From contig SVJZ01000005.1 in the NCBI GenBank assembly GCA_015068705.1, positions 30,639 through 94,638 of the forward strand: DNA of 64,000 nucleotides. The letters run 5' to 3'. A program made the translations under genes and the position numbers. Shown here piece by piece: positions 51,145 to 59,302 of the stretch (its first letter is position 1; each line of letters begins with the position of its first letter). The stretch comes from Oscillospiraceae bacterium (GTDB lineage: Bacteria; Bacillota; Clostridia; UMGS1810). The notes below the pieces were generated by a model. That model made no database searches and was not told where the DNA came from. It saw nothing but the letters and a program-made list of their open reading frames with translations.

Positions 51145-51744
51145 TCAGAGTAATTTTTTCAGTGCCTGCTTGACAATTTCCTCTACATCCGACACGCTAT
51201 CATCCACACGGGAAACTGCCTTGATTGCCTCACCGTTGGAATAGCCCAGTACCATCAGTGCACTGACCGCCTCAGCACGGGAATCGCCATTACTTGTCAT
51301 AACCTGGGCAGACGGCAGTTCTACCCCACCGCCCGACATCTGGTCGCGGTTTACCTTATCTTTAAGCTCCAGCACCACGCGTTGGGCAATTTTTGGTCCG
51401 ATTCCAGATGCCTGTTTGATGGTTGCCACATCCCCTGTCGCAATGGCAAGAGCAATTTTCTGCACCGGTGCAACCGACAGGATGGAAAGCGCGCCCTTTG
51501 CTCCCACGCCTGATACAGTGAGGAGCAATTCAAACATGGTAAGCTCTTCGTCGGTAACAAAGCCGTATAAATCCATGATGCCTTCTTTCAGATATAAATA
51601 GGTATAAAAGGTTACTCTGCTATCGGGTTGTATGGCAGAGAGGGAATTGAGCGAGGTGTAGATTTTAAATCCCACGCCATTGACATCCACCACTGCGTGA
51701 TTAAGCCCTTTTTCGGCAAGATTGCCGGTGATATAGCGAAACAT
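51145..51744 (-). CDS. ruvA: Holliday junction DNA helicase subunit RuvA
   Basis: Predicted 199 residues, typical. The N-terminal OB fold (YITGNLAEKGLNHAVVDVNGVGF), two helix-hairpin-helix motifs (LLTVSGVGAKGALSIL and IKQASGIGPKIAQRVVLELK) and the C-terminal RuvB-binding domain (about 150-199, MVLGYSNGEAIKAV) are all present. It binds the four-way junction and loads RuvB. AAGGGG precedes the ATG. The LOG-family gene upstream ends 70 bases before and may be co-transcribed. Confidence 0.97.
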   Translation of the reverse strand: MFRYITGNLAEKGLNHAVVDVNGVGFKIYTSLNSLSAIQPDSRVTFYTYLYLKEGIMDLYGFVTDEELTMFELLLTVSGVGAKGALSILSVAPVQKIALAIATGDVATIKQASGIGPKIAQRVVLELKDKVNRDQMSGGGVELPSAQVMTSNGDSRAEAVSALMVLGYSNGEAIKAVSRVDDSVSDVEEIVKQALKKLL

Positions 51745-51814
51745 ATTTTCTGCCCCTTTTTCATTTGGTATGGACTTGACTTGTTATGTAACGGGATGGA
51801 TTTTCCCACAATCA

Positions 51815-52396
51815 TCAGCCGTCCTTGAGCTCTTTGATCATCCGTTTGCCCTCAACCGGTTTTTCCAGATATGCAAACATCTCATCCAAATCATTGGTGA
51901 TTTTATAAAGTTCCAGACAATTTTCCTTGATAAAATTCTTTTGGATAGCACTTTTGAGTACACATTCGATCTCATTATAGTATCCTTTTATATTATAAAT
52001 GGCAATGGGTTTATTATGTCGGCAGAGCTGCTTGGAGGTAAGAATTTCAAAAAACTCCTCAAAGGTTCCGATGCCGCCGGGAGTAACGATAAACGCATCT
52101 GCATTATCTTCCATAATCTGTTTGCGTTCACGCATGGTGTCGGGTTCAATGAGTTCATCACAGAAATCGCAAAGTGCCTCAACCGTTTCCTGCCGGAAAA
52201 ATTTCGGGATTACCCCTAAAATTTTGCCACCGCCATCGCGCACACCGCGTGCCGCCGCACCCATTAGTCCGTTTGCACCGCCACCAAACACCAGGCTATG
52301 CCCTCGTTGCGCCATGACAAGCCCCATTTTTTCTACGGTTTCTATATATTCTTTTTCAATGGTAGGGGACGCCGCTCCGTAAACACAAATTCTCAT
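51815..52396 (-). CDS. LOG-family protein (nucleoside 5'-monophosphate phosphoribohydrolase-like)
   Basis: Predicted 193-residue cytoplasmic protein. The start at 52396 (MRICVYGAAS) has AAGGAG upstream; longer frames run into a repeat-rich leader. It carries the family's Rossmann-like fold with GGGANGLMGAAARG and the signature PGGIGTFEEFFE. LOG enzymes cleave ribose 5-phosphate from cytokinin nucleotides or related nucleoside monophosphates; in bacteria the physiological substrate is often unclear. The gene is divergent from tRNA-Gly and lies upstream of ruvAB on the same strand. Confidence 0.92.
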   Translation of the reverse strand: MRICVYGAASPTIEKEYIETVEKMGLVMAQRGHSLVFGGGANGLMGAAARGVRDGGGKILGVIPKFFRQETVEALCDFCDELIEPDTMRERKQIMEDNADAFIVTPGGIGTFEEFFEILTSKQLCRHNKPIAIYNIKGYYNEIECVLKSAIQKNFIKENCLELYKITNDLDEMFAYLEKPVEGKRMIKELKDG

Positions 52397-52420
52397 TTTT
52401 TGCTCCTTTCTAACCATGAT

Positions 52421-52452
52421 ACCGGTTGCAAAACGTGTTTTCAAACACCGGT
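52421..52452. repeat. Nested dyad in the leader of the LOG-family gene
   Basis: ACCGGT occurs at both ends (52421-52426 and 52447-52452) with a second palindrome, AAAACGTGTTTT, between them. It lies between the candidate promoter and the RBS, and could be an operator or an RNA hairpin. Confidence 0.4.
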
Positions 52453-52470
52453 TAACATTTTTATGTACTT

Positions 52471-52501
52471 ATTATATCATATATACCAATGTTTTTGTCA
52501 A
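52471..52501 (-). promoter_or_regulatory. Candidate promoter of the LOG-family gene
   Basis: Minus strand TTGACA (52496-52501) and TATAAT (52471-52476), both perfect but 19 bases apart, which is long. Confidence 0.45.
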
Positions 52502-52541
52502 CAAAATCATAATATTTTTTAAAAAAATGAAAAAAATACTA

Positions 52542-52570
52542 TTGACAACATGGCGAAATGCTGATATAAT
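52542..52570 (+). promoter_or_regulatory. Promoter of tRNA-Gly
   Basis: TTGACA (52542-52547), 17-base spacer, TATAAT (52565-52570), 23 bases before the tRNA 5' end. Confidence 0.9.
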
Positions 52571-52593
52571 ATTATCACAGTTGAAATTGATAT

Positions 52594-52668
52594 GCGGGAG
52601 TGGCTCAGTGGTAGAGCGTCACCTTGCCAAGGTGAACGTCGCGAGTTCGAATCTCGTCTTCCGCTCCA
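52594..52668 (+). tRNA. tRNA-Gly(GCC)
   Basis: A full cloverleaf is visible: acceptor GCGGGAG pairs with CTTCCGC (one G-U), D-arm GGCTCAGTGGTAGAGC, anticodon loop with GCC, T-arm with GTTCGAATC, and an encoded CCA end (52666-52668). A consensus promoter and a terminator flank it, so it is a single-gene unit, possibly reading on into the TtcA-like gene. Confidence 0.97.
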
Positions 52669-52702
52669 AAAAGCTCCTCTCATTTGAGAGGAGCTTTTCT
52701 TT
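52669..52702 (+). terminator. Terminator after tRNA-Gly
   Basis: AAAAGCTCCTCTC (52669-52681) and GAGAGGAGCTTTT (52686-52698) pair perfectly with a four-base loop, then CTTTTG. It starts right after the CCA end. Confidence 0.88.
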
Positions 52703-52790
52703 TGTTTATTTACTAAAAAAAGTGTTTGATTTTTGGGGAAAGGAGTGCCTTGCATCCTTACGGGGACATTGCAAAGGTATATCGGTTATT

Positions 52791-53516
52791 ATGCAACACA
52801 TGTTAAGCTATCTGCGCCGTGCAGTGGACGATTATCAGATGATTGCCCCCGGTGACAAAATCGCCGTTGGTGTATCGGGTGGCAAGGATTCCATTATGCT
52901 GCTCGCCGCCCTCAAAGCATTGGCTCGTTTTTACCCCAACCCATTCACCCTGCAAGCCATCACCATTGACATGGGGTTTGAAAACGCTGACTTTTCTGCC
53001 ATAACGGCGTTTTGCGAGTCAATTGAGGTTCCCCACACGGTGGTGAAAACCGACATCGCCCCCATCATCTTTGATATCCGAAAGGAAACCAACCCCTGCG
53101 CCCTGTGTGCCAAAATGCGAAAAGGAGCACTCAATGAGGCGGCGCTCTCGCTCGGCTGCAAAAAGGTGGCGCTCGGTCACCACAACGAAGATGTAATCGA
53201 AACCTTTTTCCTGAGCCTATTTTATGAAGGACGGATGCATTGTTTTTCGCCGGTTACCTATCTGGACCGCACAGGAGTTACCCTCATCCGTCCACTGATA
53301 TATGCCCCCGAATCACTGGTGCGTTCCACCGTAAAGCGGCTGGAATTACCCATACAAAAAAATCCCTGCCCTGCCGACGGCAATACCAAGCGGCAGGAAG
53401 CCAAGGAAATGGTAAATGAATGGGAACACAAAGACCGGGGCTTTAAAGAACGTATTTTTACCGCCATCCAACGCTCCGGTATGGACGGATGGACGAAAAC
53501 CAAAGGAGAGAAATGA
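52791..53516 (+). CDS. PP-loop ATPase, TtcA-like tRNA 2-thiocytidine biosynthesis protein
   Basis: Predicted 241-residue cytoplasmic enzyme. Start at 52791 (MQHMLSYLRRAV) has no strong RBS; the ATG at 52800 is an alternative. The PP-loop for ATP pyrophosphatase chemistry is clear (AVGVSGGKDSIML), with the CxxC block NPCALCAKMRKG and GHHNEDVIETF. TtcA thiolates cytidine 32 of certain tRNAs through an iron-sulfur cluster. Short Firmicutes relatives of this type are annotated likewise, but their target is less certain. It ends one base before galU and lies just past tRNA-Gly and its terminator. Confidence 0.87.
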   Translation: MQHMLSYLRRAVDDYQMIAPGDKIAVGVSGGKDSIMLLAALKALARFYPNPFTLQAITIDMGFENADFSAITAFCESIEVPHTVVKTDIAPIIFDIRKETNPCALCAKMRKGALNEAALSLGCKKVALGHHNEDVIETFFLSLFYEGRMHCFSPVTYLDRTGVTLIRPLIYAPESLVRSTVKRLELPIQKNPCPADGNTKRQEAKEMVNEWEHKDRGFKERIFTAIQRSGMDGWTKTKGEK

Positions 53517-53517
53517 C

Positions 53518-54381
53518 ATGAAAGTAAGAAAAGCCGTTATCCCCGCAGCAGGTCTGGGCACCCGTTTTTTGCCTGCAACCAAGGCACAACCCAAGGAAAT
53601 GCTACCTATTGTAGACAAGCCTACCATTCAGTACATCGTGGAGGAAGCAGTCAACTCCGGCATTGAGGATATTATCATCATCACCGGTCGTACCAAGCGT
53701 GCCATTGAGGATCATTTTGACAAAGCCTATGAGCTGGAAGCAGAACTAGAACGTGGTGGAAAAACCGATTTACTGGAATTGTCCCAGAGCATTTCCAATA
53801 TGGTAAACCTTTACTATGTGCGCCAGAAAGAGGCGCGTGGTTTGGGGCACGCCATCAGTTGTGCACGTTCCTTTATCGGGAATGAGCCGTTTGCCGTATT
53901 GCTTGGCGATGATGTGGTGGATGCGCCCACCCCCTGCTTAAAGCAAATGATGGAAATCTACGACCGCTATCAAACCACCGTGTTGGGTGTGCAGACGGTT
54001 CCCGAGGATGATATTTCCAAATACGGTGCAGTGGGCGGAGCTAAACTGGATGACCGCATTTACAAGGTGGAAACCATGGTGGAAAAACCCAAGAAAGAGG
54101 AAGCACCTTCCAACGTGGCGATTCTGGGGCGTTACATCATCACCCCCGAAATTTTTGATTGCCTTGACCGCACAAAACCCGGCGCCGGCGGAGAAATCCA
54201 ACTGACCGACGCATTAAAGATGCTTGCCGCAGAGCAGGATATGTATGCCTATGATTTTATCGGCAGACGGTATGACGTGGGCAACAAACAGGGCTTTTTG
54301 GAGGCAACTGTTGAATTTGCCCTCAAGCGGAACGATTTGCGGGATGAATTCATGCAGTATCTGCGTACCATTGTAAAGTAA
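53518..54381 (+). CDS. galU: UTP--glucose-1-phosphate uridylyltransferase
   Basis: Predicted 287 residues, normal for GalU. It makes UDP-glucose from UTP and glucose 1-phosphate for cell-wall polymers and surface glycans. The N-terminal nucleotide-binding signature AAGLGTRFLPATKAQPKEML is textbook, with IVDKPTIQYIVEEA and VMVEKP-type substrate loop (METMVEKPKKEE). The start at 53518 has AAGGAG nine bases upstream, inside the preceding gene. It is followed one base later by tadA. Confidence 0.96.
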   Translation: MKVRKAVIPAAGLGTRFLPATKAQPKEMLPIVDKPTIQYIVEEAVNSGIEDIIIITGRTKRAIEDHFDKAYELEAELERGGKTDLLELSQSISNMVNLYYVRQKEARGLGHAISCARSFIGNEPFAVLLGDDVVDAPTPCLKQMMEIYDRYQTTVLGVQTVPEDDISKYGAVGGAKLDDRIYKVETMVEKPKKEEAPSNVAILGRYIITPEIFDCLDRTKPGAGGEIQLTDALKMLAAEQDMYAYDFIGRRYDVGNKQGFLEATVEFALKRNDLRDEFMQYLRTIVK

Positions 54382-54382
54382 T

Positions 54383-54829
54383 ATGAATTACATGGATATT
54401 GCCCTGGAAGAGGCATACAAAGCACGGGACAAGGGGGAAGTCCCGGTTGGTGCGGTGATTGTACGGGGCAAGGAAATCATTGCCCGTGCACACAATCTGG
54501 TGGAAACACTGGGCGACCCTACCGCACACGCCGAATTGCTTGCCATCCGGCAGGCGATTGAAAAAAAACAAAACGGAAAATTTTTAAATGATTGCGACTT
54601 ATATGTTACCCTTGAGCCTTGTCCCATGTGTACGGGTGCCATATTGCTCTCTCGCATCCGCACCCTTTATCTGGGTGCAACCGACCCGCAATCGGGTTGT
54701 TGCGGCGGCAGAGAGGATTTGGTAAGTAAACCGCTTTGCAATCATAAGCTGGACATCTACTATGGAATCCGTGAAGATGCCTGCACCCGACTACTGCAGG
54801 AGTTCTTTGAAAAAATCAGAGAAAAATAG
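54383..54829 (+). CDS. tadA: tRNA-specific adenosine deaminase TadA
   Basis: Predicted 148 residues, typical. It deaminates A34 to inosine in tRNA-Arg(ACG). The zinc-deaminase motifs are complete: PTAHAE (ligand His49, proton shuttle Glu51) and PCPMC (Cys80, Cys83). It starts one base after the galU stop; no separate RBS is seen, so translation is probably coupled. Confidence 0.95.
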   Translation: MNYMDIALEEAYKARDKGEVPVGAVIVRGKEIIARAHNLVETLGDPTAHAELLAIRQAIEKKQNGKFLNDCDLYVTLEPCPMCTGAILLSRIRTLYLGATDPQSGCCGGREDLVSKPLCNHKLDIYYGIREDACTRLLQEFFEKIREK

Positions 54830-54888
54830 CGCATATCCCGTTTTATGTCCGCATAACTTATTATTAACACAAAATAGGGGGATTTGTT

Positions 54889-56031
54889 ATGTTATTCCGT
54901 GCTCGTATTCTTTTGTGTCTGTTTTGTTTTACCCTGTTTGCCGGGCAGGTATCGGCAAATGATATTGCAGGACCCGAATTGCAATGTCCATCTGCAATTT
55001 TAATGGAGCATTCCACCGGGAAAATTCTTTATGAGAAAAACAGCCATGAACGATTGCCACTCGCAAGCATTACCAAGGTGATGACCATGCTTCTCACCAT
55101 GGAGGAAATCGACGCGGGCAATCTTACATACGATACTATTGTGACCGGAAGTGCGCATGCCAAGAGCCTTGGTGGTTCTACCATCTTTCTGGACGAGGGA
55201 GAACAACTTTCGGTACATGACCTGCTCAAGGGTGTAGCCGTTAACTCGGGAAATGATGCCGCCGTTGCACTGGGTGAACATATTGCAGGCAGCGAAGAGG
55301 GATTTGTGGCACGGATGAACGAGCGTGCCGCACAACTGGGTATGGTGGATACCCATTTTATGAACTGCCATGGGTTGGATACAGACAATCACTACTCTAC
55401 CGCATATGATATTGCGCTGATGAGCCGGGAACTTCTTAATCACCCCGACATTCACAACTTTACCACCATCTGGATGGATACCTTACGCAACGGGCAGTTT
55501 ACCCTCTCCAACACCAACAAACTCATCCGTTTTTACCAGGGCGCAACCGGGTTGAAAACCGGCTCCACCACCAAGGCAAAATTTTGCATCAGTGCCACTG
55601 CAAAGCGGGATAATATGCACCTGATTTCGGTGACCATGGCATCCCCCAGTGGCGAGGCGCGGGTTTCGGATGCAAGTACCCTGCTTAACCACGGCTTTGC
55701 CAACTACGCATTAAAATCCATTACCGCCCCCGGCGAAAACGTGGGAGAGGTTTTGGTATCCAAAGGCACAAAGCCGTCTGTTGCAATTATTGCTGAGCAG
55801 CCGTTTGACTACCTGACGGGCAAAAATGACAAAACTGAAGTGGAACGTCGTCTGGTGATGGACGACAAGGTAAAAGCGCCCATCCTTGCCGGCTCGGTGG
55901 CAGGAAGGGCTGAATACTATGTAAACGGCGAAAAAATCGGCGAGGGAAATTTGCTCTTTGCAGAAGATGTTGCTCGCCTTACCTTCTGGCAATCGCTTTG
56001 CAAATTCTTTACCCGTTGGCTTGGAAACTAA
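54889..56031 (+). CDS. D-alanyl-D-alanine carboxypeptidase (peptidase S11, DacF-like)
   Basis: Predicted 380-residue exported protein. A signal peptide (cleavage near VSA-ND) leads to the penicillin-binding fold with SITK (Ser60, Lys63), NSGND (about 122) and LKTGST (about 225). It removes the terminal D-alanine from peptidoglycan stem peptides, and a C-terminal amphipathic segment (FWQSLCKFFTRWLGN) probably sits on the membrane. Some Firmicutes homologs act in sporulation, but no spore genes lie nearby. It is 59 bases after tadA. Confidence 0.95.
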   Translation: MLFRARILLCLFCFTLFAGQVSANDIAGPELQCPSAILMEHSTGKILYEKNSHERLPLASITKVMTMLLTMEEIDAGNLTYDTIVTGSAHAKSLGGSTIFLDEGEQLSVHDLLKGVAVNSGNDAAVALGEHIAGSEEGFVARMNERAAQLGMVDTHFMNCHGLDTDNHYSTAYDIALMSRELLNHPDIHNFTTIWMDTLRNGQFTLSNTNKLIRFYQGATGLKTGSTTKAKFCISATAKRDNMHLISVTMASPSGEARVSDASTLLNHGFANYALKSITAPGENVGEVLVSKGTKPSVAIIAEQPFDYLTGKNDKTEVERRLVMDDKVKAPILAGSVAGRAEYYVNGEKIGEGNLLFAEDVARLTFWQSLCKFFTRWLGN

Positions 56032-56046
56032 TTCTTTCTAGATACC

Positions 56047-56085
56047 AAAACCGGATTTCCTCATTACGAGAAAATCCGGTTTTTT
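56047..56085. terminator. Bidirectional terminator
   Basis: AAAACCGGATTT and AAATCCGGTTTT arms between the convergent carboxypeptidase and nadE genes, followed by TTTTTTATTT on the plus strand. Confidence 0.85.
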
Positions 56086-56087
56086 AT

Positions 56088-56816
56088 TTATCCCTCATAT
56101 ATTGGCGGAAGTGCCAACTTATGTGCACTGCGCCGGTGATATCGGTTAATCCGTTCCTCTGCTGCGGCATCTATCTCTTCCCCATTTAAATGCGCATCAA
56201 TCTGCGCATAGGTTACACCCATCTCCTTCTCGTCGGTTTGTCCTTCAAACAATCCTGCCGAGGGGGCTTTTTCAATAATGGAAGCAGGTGCGTTTAGGTA
56301 ACGCAAAAATTCATACACCTCGGTTACCGTGAGGTCTGCGATGGGATTAAAATCGAATGCGCCATCTCCCCACTTGGTAAAATAGCCCATATACCGTTCG
56401 CTACGGTTTCCGGTACCTGCCACCAGTGCATTTTTGCTCTGAGCAATGGTATACAGTGTGCTCATACGAAGGCGCGGAGCGATATTGGCACTTGCCGCAT
56501 GGGAAATCTGGCACACCTTGGAAATTTCCTCTGTCATGGTTTTTTTGACCTCCGACAAATCCACCGTAACCGTTTCAATATCATACTGCTTTGCCACTTT
56601 CAGTGCATCCTCGGTATCCTGCCCATAGTTAACACCCGACTGACACGGCATAATCACTCCCGTCACACGGTCGCATGCCATTTTGCACAAAATGCTGACC
56701 AGTGTGCAATCCTTTCCGCCACTATTTCCGTATACAATCCCCTCTGCGCCCGACTCATCCAGTATCCGACGAATAAACGCAACACGCTTTTGGGTTTCTT
56801 CCTCGTAATTTCTCAT
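56088..56816 (-). CDS. nadE: NH3-dependent NAD+ synthetase
   Basis: Predicted 242-residue cytoplasmic enzyme that amidates deamido-NAD using ATP and ammonia. The start MRNYEEE at 56816 has AAGGTG six bases upstream; a GTG at 56825 overlaps that site. The PP-loop reads GNSGGKDCTLVS, where most NadE have SGGIDS. RSERYMGYFTKWGDGAFDFNPIADL is the substrate/metal region typical of the short ammonia-dependent form. No glutaminase domain. It is divergent from the M20 gene. Confidence 0.93.
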   Translation of the reverse strand: MRNYEEETQKRVAFIRRILDESGAEGIVYGNSGGKDCTLVSILCKMACDRVTGVIMPCQSGVNYGQDTEDALKVAKQYDIETVTVDLSEVKKTMTEEISKVCQISHAASANIAPRLRMSTLYTIAQSKNALVAGTGNRSERYMGYFTKWGDGAFDFNPIADLTVTEVYEFLRYLNAPASIIEKAPSAGLFEGQTDEKEMGVTYAQIDAHLNGEEIDAAAEERINRYHRRSAHKLALPPIYEG

Positions 56817-56842
56817 TCTTATCACCTTCCCTTCTTGATGAT

Positions 56843-56871
56843 ATTATAACACTGTTTTTGCACTTTGTATA
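56843..56871 (-). promoter_or_regulatory. Candidate promoter of nadE
   Basis: Minus strand TATACA (56866-56871), 17-base spacer, TATAAT (56843-56848). Confidence 0.55.
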
Positions 56872-56893
56872 GGTTTTTATTGGAAAATCACAA

Positions 56894-56922
56894 TTGACAT
56901 TTTCATAACAATCTGTTATACT
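56894..56922 (+). promoter_or_regulatory. Promoter of the M20/epimerase/DapA-like operon
   Basis: TTGACA (56894-56899), 17-base spacer, TATACT (56917-56922), 45 bases before the start codon. Confidence 0.8.
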
Positions 56923-56967
56923 GAAAAATAACTAAATAGTGAGTTTTTTGTCTAAAAGGAGGGCAAT

Positions 56968-58263
56968 ATGTCATCCGAACAAATCAAACAGGCGATTGCA
57001 CAGGCAATCGAGGAAAACAAAGATGAAATCATCCGCATCGGCGAACAGATTTTGCGTCACCCTGAAACGGGCTACCGGGAGGAAAAAACCTCTCTCTTGG
57101 TGCGCGAAACCTTTGAGGCGCTGGGGCTTTCCTACTCCTATCCGCACGCCGTTACCGGTGTAAAGGCTACCCTGGGCAATAAGGCGAATGCGCCGAATGT
57201 GTGCATTATCGGCGAGTTGGATGCAGTAAAATGCGCCGCCCATCCTCATGCCGCAACAGACGGCTCTGCCCACGCCTGTGGGCATCACGCACAGATTGCT
57301 GCCATGCTGGGCGCGGCGATTGCGCTCACCAAGAGCGGTGTGATGGAACAGTTGGGTGGAAACATTACCTTTTTCGCCGTTCCTGCAGAGGAATTTATCG
57401 AGCTGGAATATCGTACCAAACTGCGCGAGATGGGAAAAATCAGCTACTTCGGCGGAAAGCAACAGCTCATTGCCGAAGGTGCGTTTGACGATATTGACAT
57501 GGCAATGATGCTCCATGCACAACCCAACGCCCCCGAGGGCAAGGTGTATGCGGCGGGCACTAATTTAGGATTTCTGGCAAAAAACATTACCCTTCGTGGA
57601 AAAGCCGCACATGGCAGTACGCCGTATGAAGGCACCAATGCACTCAATGCCGCGGCACTTGCCATCCTTGGCATTCACGCCAACCGCGAAACCTTTCTGG
57701 ATGAGGACAAAATCCGTATCCATCCCATCATTACCAAAGGCGGCGATGTGGTAAACTCGGTACCGGATGAGGTGTGCATCGAAACCTATGTGCGCGGTGC
57801 GACATTTGCGGCAATCCAAAAGGGAAATGCTGCAGTGGAGCGTGCGGTACACGGCGCAGCAGATATGATTGGCGCAAAGGTGGAAATAGACGATATTCCA
57901 GGCTACCTTCCCCTGCATGAAAGCGAAGGACTTTTAAAAGTATTTACCGATTGTACCGGTGAGGTAATCGGCAAGGACAACATCATATACGGTGCGCCCC
58001 TTACCGGGTCAAGTGACATTGGTGACCTGAGCATGATTATGCCTACCATACAACCTTCTATCGGTGGTTTTGACGGAAATCTGCACGCAAGCGAATTTAC
58101 CGTTGCTGATCCGGAGAAGGCATATCTTCTCCCTGCAAAGCTGATGGCACTGACCGCCATAGCGTTGCTGGAAAATGATGCGATGCTTGCAAAAAATGTA
58201 TTAAACGGGTTTACTCCCGATATGACCAAAGAAGAATATATGAATTATTTAAAAGGAGAATAA
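56968..58263 (+). CDS. M20-family amidohydrolase (AbgB/hippurate hydrolase-like)
   Basis: Predicted 431-residue cytoplasmic metalloenzyme, start at 56968 with GGAGGG upstream. M20D features: HPETGYREE near the N-terminus, HACGHHAQIAAML (metal-binding Cys104 and His106), VPAEEF (metal/catalytic Glu), and HAQPNAPEG. A dimerisation domain is inserted at about 200-310. The family removes an acyl or aminoacyl group from N-acyl amino acids or p-aminobenzoyl-glutamate-type substrates. It is first in an operon with an epimerase/dehydratase (gap four bases) and a DapA-like aldolase, so the amide it cleaves may feed those enzymes. Confidence 0.93.
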   Translation: MSSEQIKQAIAQAIEENKDEIIRIGEQILRHPETGYREEKTSLLVRETFEALGLSYSYPHAVTGVKATLGNKANAPNVCIIGELDAVKCAAHPHAATDGSAHACGHHAQIAAMLGAAIALTKSGVMEQLGGNITFFAVPAEEFIELEYRTKLREMGKISYFGGKQQLIAEGAFDDIDMAMMLHAQPNAPEGKVYAAGTNLGFLAKNITLRGKAAHGSTPYEGTNALNAAALAILGIHANRETFLDEDKIRIHPIITKGGDVVNSVPDEVCIETYVRGATFAAIQKGNAAVERAVHGAADMIGAKVEIDDIPGYLPLHESEGLLKVFTDCTGEVIGKDNIIYGAPLTGSSDIGDLSMIMPTIQPSIGGFDGNLHASEFTVADPEKAYLLPAKLMALTAIALLENDAMLAKNVLNGFTPDMTKEEYMNYLKGE

Positions 58264-58267
58264 AATT

Positions 58268-59284
58268 ATGTGGACTGAAGAAAAACTCAACCAAATGCTC
58301 ACCGAGCCGAGCCAGGCTTTGATTGATGACATGAAAAAAATCAAAGGCGATATCATGGTATTGGGTGCAGGCGGAAAAATGGGCCCCACCCTCTGTGTAC
58401 TGGCAAAAAATGCCGCAAAAGCAGCAGGAACAAATCAGAAAATCTATGCAGTTTCCCGTGGCAGTGACCCCATCGCCACTGAGCTGATGAAGGAAAACGG
58501 CATTGAGGTAATCGCCGCAGACCTTCTGGACAAGGAAAAGCTCTATGCCCTGCCCGATGTGGAAAATGTCATCTACATGGCAGGCAGAAAATTCGGCACC
58601 GACGGAAACGAGTGGCAAACCTGGGCTATGAACTCCACCCTGCCTGCATTTGTGGCGGATAAATTCAAAAATTCCAACATCGTGGTATTCTCCTCGGGTA
58701 ATATCTACCCCATCGTTCCGGTTTCCTCTGGTGGTTGCACCGAAAATGACCGCCCCGTACCTACCGGCGAATATGCCATGAGTTGTCTTGCAAGAGAGCG
58801 CGCATTTGAATATGCGGCAAATACCTTTGGCACCAAAGTATTTATGTATCGCTTAAACTTTGCAGTTGACCTGCGCTATGGCGTGTTGTTTGACGTGGCA
58901 GACAAAATTATGAAGGGTGAGCCAATCAGCCTGTCCACCCCCTGCTTTAACTTTATCTGGCAGGGCAGTGCAAATGAAATTGCCATCCGTGGTCTGCTAC
59001 ACGCATCTTCCCCTGCTTGCATCATGAATGTTACCGGCCCCGAAACCGTTTCCATCAAGCAGGCGGCAATCGAGCTTGGCAAATACCTGGGCAAAGAGCC
59101 TATTTTTGAAAATGAGTGCGGCACCGATGCCTACCTAAACAACGCCGCTCTTGCCATGGAAACTTTTGGATATCCGCAGGTGAGCGCAAAAACACTCATC
59201 CGCTGGCAGGCTGAATGGTTGCTGGATGGCGGAAGAACATTGGGCAAACCCACCCATTTCGAAGAACGCAAGGGCAGCTATTAA
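58268..59284 (+). CDS. NAD-dependent epimerase/dehydratase family protein
   Basis: Predicted 338-residue cytoplasmic protein; its RBS AAGGAG lies in the end of the preceding gene. A Rossmann fold begins at about residue 35 (IMVLGAGGKMGPTL), unusual in that ~30 residues precede it. The extended-SDR triad appears as VFSSGNIYP plus YAMSCLARERAFEY (Tyr, and Arg where most have Lys). The substrate is presumably a sugar or sugar-acid, but the YxxxK motif is not standard, so the activity may differ from that of common epimerases. Gene order with a DapA-like aldolase suggests a keto-acid pathway. Confidence 0.88.
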   Translation: MWTEEKLNQMLTEPSQALIDDMKKIKGDIMVLGAGGKMGPTLCVLAKNAAKAAGTNQKIYAVSRGSDPIATELMKENGIEVIAADLLDKEKLYALPDVENVIYMAGRKFGTDGNEWQTWAMNSTLPAFVADKFKNSNIVVFSSGNIYPIVPVSSGGCTENDRPVPTGEYAMSCLARERAFEYAANTFGTKVFMYRLNFAVDLRYGVLFDVADKIMKGEPISLSTPCFNFIWQGSANEIAIRGLLHASSPACIMNVTGPETVSIKQAAIELGKYLGKEPIFENECGTDAYLNNAALAMETFGYPQVSAKTLIRWQAEWLLDGGRTLGKPTHFEERKGSY

Positions 59285-59302
59285 AAAACGGAGGGATATA
59301 CC

